Below, one piece after another: positions 7,723 to 12,660 of a stretch of 13,946 nt of DNA (position 1 is the stretch's first letter; each line of letters opens with the position of its first letter). Location: contig JBIIIP010000082.1 of assembly GCA_044234625.1 (NCBI GenBank), positions 1 through 13,946 on the forward strand, given 5' to 3'. The notes under the pieces are model-generated. The model was not told where the DNA came from and ran no database searches. It saw nothing but the letters and a program-made list of their open reading frames with translations. Position numbers and translations under genes: made by a program. The DNA is from CACORA01 sp044234625 (GTDB lineage Bacteria; Planctomycetota; Planctomycetia; Pirellulales; UBA1268).

Positions 7723-9660
7723 TCACGCCCGCGATTCCAAGCTCTCTTGCATTGCCTCCGCATTCGAGAGGCTGCTGCCCAACACCACGAGCGCGAGCGG
7801 CCGCGACCAATGCAACGACTGTTCGTTGCGCAGGAACGACTGCCACACATCCCGCACGCCCGCTCCCTCCATGAAGTCGAGCGCGGCCACTCTCCTGATT
7901 GCAGCATCGCATGAATCACGCATCGCCCCCCGCATCCACTCACCGATCGGAAGCGTGAATCCGGTCTTCGGGCGGCTCGCAATCGCGTGCGGTAGCACCC
8001 CCTTGGCCGCCTCTCGTAAAAGCGCTTTCGCGGCGCTCCTGCCAGGCTGCTTCACACTCCCCGGAAGTGACGCCACGTAATTCACCAACGGCAAGTCGAG
8101 GAATGGAACACGGACCTCGAGCGAATGTCGCATGCTGTTGGTGTCGGTGTCGCGGAGGAGCGTGTTTCGCATATAGCGCTCGGCCTCGACTCGGGCCACG
8201 ACGTTGAAGGGGTCGACGCCCACGGGCGAAGGAACGGCGGATGTGACGGGGTCGAGGTAATTCGTTCGCATCTTCGCCTTGGAGGCCCGAAGGCCCATCG
8301 CGACGAGCCGCTTGTTGGAGAGCGTCCGCCGCAACCCGCAGGCAACGCTCTCGATCGACGGATCACCGGTGATGATGTCGAGAAGTTTTTCGGAGGCACC
8401 CTCCCGACCCGTCAGCAGCGAGATGCCTGCGGCCGCCCCGGCTCGCAGTGACGGCGGAATAAGGGCCAGGGATCGGAGGATGCCGGAGATTTCGGGCGCG
8501 CGGCTGAACGTCGAATAACCGCCGAAGAGCTCGTCGGCACCGAGGCCGGAGAGGCCCACGACCACGCCCTCTTTGGCGAGCCGGCGGCTCACGACGTAGG
8601 TGTTGAAGCCGTCGACGCTGGGGCTATCCATCGACGCGAGCCAATCATGCCACTTTTCGGGCAGGTTGGCCACGTCGAGCTCCACGGCCACGTGGTTCAC
8701 GCCCAGCAACTTGGCCGTGGCGGCGGCGAGGGCGACTTCGTCTTCTCCATGAATCCTGCCAACGCCGACTGTGAAGGCCGTCACACGCGGAGTGTATTCG
8801 CGGGCATAGGAGGCGATGACCGTGCTGTCGATGCCGGCGGAGAGAAACACGCCCACGGGCACGTCGGCCACGAGATGCTTGAGCACGGAGGCCTTGAGCA
8901 GCTGCCGCACCTGCTCCGCAGCAAGCTCAGGATCGTCGCGGATGATCTCGGTCGGAAACGACCAGTATCGCTGCGGCTCCGGCAGGACATGGCCTTCCGT
9001 AACACGGGCGTCGATCCATTGCGAGGCGCCTGCGGGAAACGAACGGATGTGCGAATAGATCGTGCGCGGAGCCTGCACCGCGCCATAGGCGAGCATCCCC
9101 GCGATGCCGCCGACATCGAGGTCGGCGGACACGAGGCCCGAGGCAAGGAGCGGCTGAATCTGGCTGGCGAACACGAAGCGATCGGGCAACAGGGCCGTAT
9201 AGAGCGGCTTGATGCCCAAGGGATCGCGGGCCAGAAGAATCCGGCGGGAACGGGCTTCATAGAAGGCCAGGGCATACATGCCCTCGAGTTTTTCAAGCGC
9301 TCTTTCGCCCCATGTCGACAAGGACTTGAGCAACACCTCCGAGTCGCCCGTGCTTTCAAACACCTGGCCCTCAGACTCGAGCTGCCGGCGCAGCGAGCGG
9401 AAGTTGTAGATTTCGCCATTGAACGCGAGGCAGTCGCCGGTGGCGGGATTCACCATCGGCTGATGGCCGGCGGGAGTCAGATCGAGGATCGAGAGCCGGC
9501 GGAAGCCGAAGCCGGCCACGGGGCCGTTCTCACCGCCCAGCGGCAGCTCGGCGTAGCCCTCGTCATTGGGGCCACGATGAATCATCGCGGTCATCATTCG
9601 CCGCACGGCAGGCGCCACCCGCGGGCGGTCGGCGCTCACCGCACCACATATACCACACAT
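7723..9660 (-). CDS. asnB: AsnB-type glutamine-dependent asparagine synthetase / amidotransferase
   Basis: A 645-residue cytoplasmic enzyme with an N-terminal class II glutaminase and a C-terminal ATP-pyrophosphatase domain. Glutaminase: Met-Cys2-Gly-Ile start (Cys2 nucleophile after Met removal), RRLSI (54-58), NGEIYN (81-86) and GDSEV (105-109). Synthetase: PP-loop LSAGIDST (273-280) and SGLGADELFGGY (371-382). Two deviations are visible: SAGIDS where SGGIDS is commonest, and FASQIQ (165-170) where free-asparagine synthetases usually have FASEIK. The start is fixed by the obligatory Cys2. In polysaccharide and exosortase loci such proteins are thought to amidate sugars or other acids rather than make free asparagine, so the gene name is a family label. 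It lies opposite to its neighbours, with only 64 bases between its stop and that of the GT. No Shine-Dalgarno site precedes the ATG. Confidence 0.9.
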   Translation of the reverse strand: MCGICGAVSADRPRVAPAVRRMMTAMIHRGPNDEGYAELPLGGENGPVAGFGFRRLSILDLTPAGHQPMVNPATGDCLAFNGEIYNFRSLRRQLESEGQVFESTGDSEVLLKSLSTWGERALEKLEGMYALAFYEARSRRILLARDPLGIKPLYTALLPDRFVFASQIQPLLASGLVSADLDVGGIAGMLAYGAVQAPRTIYSHIRSFPAGASQWIDARVTEGHVLPEPQRYWSFPTEIIRDDPELAAEQVRQLLKASVLKHLVADVPVGVFLSAGIDSTVIASYAREYTPRVTAFTVGVGRIHGEDEVALAAATAKLLGVNHVAVELDVANLPEKWHDWLASMDSPSVDGFNTYVVSRRLAKEGVVVGLSGLGADELFGGYSTFSRAPEISGILRSLALIPPSLRAGAAAGISLLTGREGASEKLLDIITGDPSIESVACGLRRTLSNKRLVAMGLRASKAKMRTNYLDPVTSAVPSPVGVDPFNVVARVEAERYMRNTLLRDTDTNSMRHSLEVRVPFLDLPLVNYVASLPGSVKQPGRSAAKALLREAAKGVLPHAIASRPKTGFTLPIGEWMRGAMRDSCDAAIRRVAALDFMEGAGVRDVWQSFLRNEQSLHWSRPLALVVLGSSLSNAEAMQESLESRA

Positions 9661-9667
9661 GAGGGGT

Positions 9668-9673
9668 ATACTA
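9668..9673 (-). promoter_or_regulatory. Possible -10 element for the AsnB-like gene, leaderless spacing
   Basis: On the minus strand TAGTAT stands seven bases before the ATG, within an AT-rich patch (TATAGGTTAGTATAC). A start of transcription at or next to the ATG would give a leaderless mRNA, in agreement with the missing ribosome-binding site. No convincing -35 hexamer is seen, so confidence is low. Confidence 0.25.
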
Positions 9674-9768
9674 ACCTATAAAGAGGCCATGTTCCGCGGC
9701 GGCTTTTGGCAGAACGAAACAGGGCTGGGGTGCGCAGCCTTGCCCGAATCAAGACGTCCGTGAACGCG

Positions 9769-9787
9769 GGGCGGCACTAAGCCGCCC
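9769..9787. other. Perfect hairpin GGGCGGC-loop-GCCGCCC
   Basis: A perfect seven-base-pair stem with loop ACTAA lies between the AsnB-like start and the small minus-strand reading frame ending at 9808. No T-run follows on either strand, so it is not a canonical intrinsic terminator. It might still act as a transcription or processing barrier for minus-strand transcripts entering asnB. Confidence 0.4.
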
Positions 9788-9807
9788 TCCAAGTGCCATC
9801 CGACGAC

Positions 9808-10239
9808 TTACGCGCGGAAGGATGGCGGGCGCAGCAACTCGAGCGGGTGCCCAGCAAGAGCATGGCAACACCGAGGAGCCGCAAAGAGGGGACGATGCAT
9901 TTCGTCGTGAGTGATCGAGTCGATGACCGCAGCCGTCAGATCCTGCTCCGACGCGAACAAAGTTGGCCGCTCGCTCCGATGCCGCGGGGCACGCGGCTGC
10001 CGTTTATCGTGGGGAAAACGCCGCACGGCGAGAATCTCAGCGGCAGCGGCCAGTTCGGGCCCCGTAGTCACGAAACCACTGATAGCCAGCCTCGAAAAAT
10101 GGATCTCTCCGGCACTAAAGGGAGAGCGAGTGCCGGCCACGACAGATTCATCTACAGAGGCCCTCAGACAACAAACCACCCCCGCACCGCACACAATCGC
10201 GGAGATCAGGCACAAACCGCGTTGATACGATGAGATCAA
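9808..10239 (-). CDS. Hypothetical small protein with N-terminal hydrophobic segment (doubtful)
   Basis: I do not recognise this 143-codon frame. It starts at TTG 10239-10237, preceded at about five bases by AGAGGGG, one of the few Shine-Dalgarno-like sites in the window. It then encodes a hydrophobic stretch (GLCLISAIVCGAGVVCCL, residues 8-25) that resembles a signal peptide or membrane anchor. The rest is Ala/Arg/Pro-rich, with no motif I know. Against it: the start is not ATG, overlapping open frames exist on the plus strand (9793-10233 and 9911-10225), and open frames arise by chance in DNA of this GC content. If real it would be transcribed towards the AsnB-like gene and could be its upstream partner. 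Conservation in relatives would decide. Confidence 0.27.
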   Translation of the reverse strand: MISSYQRGLCLISAIVCGAGVVCCLRASVDESVVAGTRSPFSAGEIHFSRLAISGFVTTGPELAAAAEILAVRRFPHDKRQPRAPRHRSERPTLFASEQDLTAAVIDSITHDEMHRPLFAAPRCCHALAGHPLELLRPPSFRA

Positions 10240-10441
10240 GAACGCCCCTCTGAAGGGGAAGAGTATTCCTGCCCGCTTAAAAGATCAAAAAAACTGATGA
10301 TTTTTTCAGGTTTGCACGGTTGCTTGGAAATTTGGCCCGCCAGGAGCAGGACGAGGCCGCGATTCAAGCTCACTTTACCGAGTAATTGAATTTTTCCACC
10401 GCCCCCTTGACCCCCATGTGGGGCATGGGTAATCTTTCGGT

Positions 10442-10460
10442 GTGGGAGCGGCTTGGCCGC
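10442..10460 (+). repeat. REP-like element: GTGG head plus GCGGC/GCCGC hairpin
   Basis: The tetranucleotide GTGG (10442-10445) is followed by GA and a perfect five-base-pair stem GCGGC-TTG-GCCGC. GTGG or GTAG immediately 5' of a palindrome is the known grammar of REP sequences mobilised by RAYT (TnpA-REP) transposases. Only one copy of this form is present in the window, so it could also be a chance hairpin. Confidence 0.35.
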
Positions 10461-10517
10461 ACTTTGACCGGGGATTTCCAGGGAAACGCTACTGACCGAG
10501 CGAGCAACCTGCGGTGT

Positions 10518-10532
10518 GTCGCCTCTGGCGAC
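10518..10532 (+). other. Hairpin GTCGCC-TCT-GGCGAC in the cyclophilin leader
   Basis: A perfect six-base-pair GC-rich stem with a three-base loop, about 120 bases before the cyclophilin start. No T-run follows. It may shape the 5' untranslated region; no function can be assigned. Confidence 0.35.
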
Positions 10533-10640
10533 GCGGCTGCGTGTGTTTCGGTGAGTGGCCCTTTCCTTTCTTCTGCCCCCGCTGCCCCACACTCTCGCTG
10601 CGTGCCCCCCGCGACTGCCTCGGTGCGCTCGCCCGGTTTC

Positions 10641-10645
10641 GAGGA
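10641..10645 (+). promoter_or_regulatory. Ribosome-binding site of the cyclophilin gene
   Basis: GAGGA lies eight bases before ATG 10654. It is one of the few good Shine-Dalgarno sites in the window. It selects 10654 over upstream in-frame starts from 10555, which would also put a non-signal-like stretch before the signal peptide. Confidence 0.65.
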
Positions 10646-10653
10646 CCAGGGCC

Positions 10654-11349
10654 ATGAAACGAGCGACATTGGCGGCAGCGATGATGATCTGGTTGGCATC
10701 GGTCGCCTCGGCGACCGCCGGCACGGTCGTGCGGTTCACGATCAGCGGAGCATCGTTCGACGTCGAACTCTACGACGAGACGACGCCCGCCACGGTGGAA
10801 AACTTCCTCGAGTACGTGAGCGCAGGCCTCTACGAGGGAAGCGTGATCCACCGCAGCGAGCCAGGCTTTATCTGGCAGGGAGGCGGTTACTACCTCGATG
10901 GTGATCCCGTGCAAGCCGTGCCGATTGCCACTTTGTCGCCCGTGGTGAATGAGCCTGTGCACTCCAACATCCGCGGCACGATCGCCATGGCGAAAATAGA
11001 CGGTTACCCGAATAGCGCGACGAGTCAGTGGTTTTTCAACCTGGCCGACAACTCGGCAAACCTGGATTCCGCGAACGGCGGATTCACCGTGTTTGGCCAT
11101 GTGCTGGGGAACGGCATGGCTACGCTCGATCTCTTGAGCGCCTTTCCCGTGGACGACTTCTCCCCGTATCTCGGGCCGTACGGCGCCGCCTTCACAAACA
11201 CGCCGTACTACCAGCTTGAAGAAAGCGAGGATCGCTACCCGCTGGTGGTGCAGGGGATCGCCGTGGTGCCGGTGCCGGAGCCATCCACCTGGGCTCTGGC
11301 CGCAGCAGGGCTGGCGATGGTGGCCCTCCGCCGTCGACGTAAGATGTGA
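10654..11349 (+). CDS. Secreted cyclophilin-type peptidyl-prolyl isomerase with PEP-CTERM sorting signal
   Basis: A 231-residue exported protein. Residues 1-23 are a signal peptide (MKRATLAAAMMIWLASVASA then TAG). The cyclophilin domain (about 24-165) keeps the catalytic core: IHRSEPGFIWQGG (66-77) with Arg67, Phe72 and Gln75, then TSQWFFN (123-129) with Gln125 and Phe127, and FGHV (147-150). It should catalyse cis/trans isomerisation of Xaa-Pro bonds outside the cytoplasm. The C terminus is a PEP-CTERM signal: VPVPEPSTWALAAAGLAMVALRRRRK has Pro-Glu-Pro at 208-210, a hydrophobic helix and a basic tail. An exosortase would cleave it and hold or transfer the protein at the surface. No exosortase gene is in this window. 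The stop overlaps the start region of the next gene (ATGTGAGCATG), so the two are probably co-translated. The start is set by the signal peptide and the GAGGA site. Confidence 0.93.
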   Translation: MKRATLAAAMMIWLASVASATAGTVVRFTISGASFDVELYDETTPATVENFLEYVSAGLYEGSVIHRSEPGFIWQGGGYYLDGDPVQAVPIATLSPVVNEPVHSNIRGTIAMAKIDGYPNSATSQWFFNLADNSANLDSANGGFTVFGHVLGNGMATLDLLSAFPVDDFSPYLGPYGAAFTNTPYYQLEESEDRYPLVVQGIAVVPVPEPSTWALAAAGLAMVALRRRRKM

Positions 11350-11351
11350 GC

Positions 11352-12440
11352 ATGCCTCGCCGGCCCTTTTTTGCCGTGGTTGCCCTCCTTCTCACCGGCC
11401 TCACCGGCACCTTCGCCCCTGCGGCCGAACCATCGCTCGAGGCGCTGGGCATGTTCGAAATGCCCGATACCGTCGCCGGGCCGAATGACACGAAGATCCC
11501 GCTGGTGGGGTTGAGCGGCATCACCTGGCTCGGCGAAAGCACCTGGGCCGCCGTGCTCGATAACAGCGACCTGATGATCACGTTCACGCTCGATTTGAGC
11601 GCGGACGGCAAGCCGCTCGGCGTGTCGGGCATCGAACTCAAGAAGATCGCCGCACGACACGACTACGAAGACATCGCCCCCTGCCCGCCCGCGCTCCAAA
11701 AGCGGATCTCCGGCAGGCTAGAGAAGCGCGGCCTGCCAGCCCCGGGCCGCTGCGTGCTCATCTGCGACGAAGACACGCCTGCCATCCGCGGCATGGCGAT
11801 CGCCGACGGCCGGCTCCTCGGCGCGGTGCCCCTGCCCGAGATCGTGAAGAGGTGTCGCCCCAACAAAGGGCTCGAGTCGCTCAGCGTGGAGCCGGACGGC
11901 AGCCGGATCTGGACGGCCAACGAGGAGGCGTTTGCCACCGATGGACCGGAATCGGGCCGGTCGCACGGCACCGTCATCCGCCTGATCGCAATCCCCACGC
12001 CACGCGACAGCACCACACAGGCCGCAGCCGACAGCACCCCGCCGGATGCGGCGCAGTTTGCCTACCAAGTCGATCCGCCGCATGAAATGGTGGCGATCGA
12101 CGGGCAGATGCCGCTCTCCGGCGTGTCGGCGCTTGCCGCCCTGGGGGGCGGCAAACTGCTCGTGCTCGAGCGATCCGGCGGCGTAGGGCTGCCCCCTTTC
12201 GAAAACCGGATCTACCTCGTCGATACGGCAGGCGGGCAGGACGTGTCGGGCGTGGAATCGCTGGCCACCACGAAGGCGGAGCCGCTGAAAAAGAAGCTGC
12301 TCTGGAAGGATTCCCTCGGCTGCAATGTCGAGGGGCTCGCCCTCGGGCCGGACGTGAAAGGCGGACGGGCGGTGGTGGGAATCGCCGACAACGGGCACGT
12401 GGGCGGCAAGACGCCGCTCGTGTTTCTGCGGATCAAGTGA
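11352..12440 (+). CDS. Secreted esterase-like-activity-of-phytase family protein
   Basis: A 362-residue exported protein with signal peptide (MPRRPFFAVVALLLTGLTGT, cleavage likely after APAA). The body matches the phytase-like beta-propeller family known as 'esterase-like activity of phytase'. Repeated blade motifs are visible: VGLSGITWLGESTWAAVLDNS (52-72), RHDYEDIAPCP (102-112) and NKGLESLSVEPDGSRIWTANEEAF (171-194). Further blades are LSGVSALAALGGGKLLVLERS (255-275) and CNVEGLALGPD (324-334), ending in GIADN. The family is named for weak activity on phosphoesters; a specific substrate is not known. ATG 11352 lies two bases after the cyclophilin stop; a GTG at 11346 in the same frame would overlap that stop and add two residues. 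Either way the arrangement points to translational coupling with the cyclophilin. Codon use is strongly GC-rich. Confidence 0.87.
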   Translation: MPRRPFFAVVALLLTGLTGTFAPAAEPSLEALGMFEMPDTVAGPNDTKIPLVGLSGITWLGESTWAAVLDNSDLMITFTLDLSADGKPLGVSGIELKKIAARHDYEDIAPCPPALQKRISGRLEKRGLPAPGRCVLICDEDTPAIRGMAIADGRLLGAVPLPEIVKRCRPNKGLESLSVEPDGSRIWTANEEAFATDGPESGRSHGTVIRLIAIPTPRDSTTQAAADSTPPDAAQFAYQVDPPHEMVAIDGQMPLSGVSALAALGGGKLLVLERSGGVGLPPFENRIYLVDTAGGQDVSGVESLATTKAEPLKKKLLWKDSLGCNVEGLALGPDVKGGRAVVGIADNGHVGGKTPLVFLRIK

Positions 12441-12460
12441 CCGGGGGCGGGGGAGGCATT

Positions 12461-12520
12461 CGACAGACCGGAGGTCTGTCGCCACGGGGTGGAGGCGCGC
12501 GCCGCACGCTGTCGCCACGG
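12461..12520. repeat. Palindromic REP-like repeat, unit A
   Basis: The unit begins with arms CGACAGACC and GGTCTGTCG around GGA (12461-12481), a perfect nine-base-pair stem. Next comes CCACGG, so on the minus strand the stem is preceded by GTGG, the REP head. Then follow GGAGGCGCGCGCC, containing the perfect palindrome GGCGCGCGCC (12494-12503), and ACGCTGTCGCCACGG. It begins 20 bases after the phytase-like stop. Unit B repeats the same order 71 bases later. Confidence 0.75.
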
Positions 12521-12531
12521 CGTGGCTTTCT

Positions 12532-12588
12532 CAACAGACCGGAGGTCTGTTGCCACGGTAGGGAGGCGCGCGCCACGCTGTTACCACC
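12532..12588. repeat. Palindromic REP-like repeat, unit B
   Basis: Same architecture as unit A: arms CAACAGACC and GGTCTGTTG around GGA (12532-12552), CCACGG, GGAGGCGCGCGCC (12562-12574), then ACGCTGTTACCACC. Compared with A, the second pair of the stem is A-T instead of G-C on both arms, a compensated change that keeps the hairpin intact. Two bases (GC after GCGCGCC) are missing relative to A. It ends about 70 bases before the next start codon. Confidence 0.75.
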
Positions 12589-12660
12589 TTGCCAGTGCGT
12601 TTCCGCGGCAAGAATGCGGCAGGCTGCGATTCCCCAGCATGAGTTGCTACAGTTCCTCGC

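Larger units (their letters stand above)
10240..10653. other. Intergenic leader before the cyclophilin gene
   Basis: No gene is supported here. From the left it holds a CCCCT-CTGA-AGGGG stem (10246-10259), an A7/T6 inverted tract around CTGATGA (10287-10306) and a pyrimidine-rich patch near 10395-10415. A REP-like hairpin follows at 10442-10460, a GTCGCC/GGCGAC hairpin at 10518-10532, and a pyrimidine-rich run (10559-10590) before the GAGGA site. A minus-strand frame (10236-10739) crosses into the cyclophilin coding region and looks like a chance frame. The A/T tracts stand out from the GC-rich surroundings and could be part of a promoter, but I see no clear -35/-10 pair. Confidence 0.5.

Noticed and set aside
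8647..9681. Plus-strand open frame of 344 codons opposite the AsnB-like gene
   Set aside because: Antisense shadow of a well-supported coding frame; its translation is low-complexity His/Gly/Arg-rich and shows no domain.
9689..9763. 24-codon plus-strand frame starting ATGTTCCGCGG after AAAGAGG
   Set aside because: The purine-rich site is only about two bases from the ATG, too close to act as a normal ribosome-binding site, and the peptide has no recognisable property.
12461..12588. Possible CRISPR array
   Set aside because: Only two units, the conserved part includes what would be the spacer, and no cas genes are present. A palindromic dispersed repeat explains it better.
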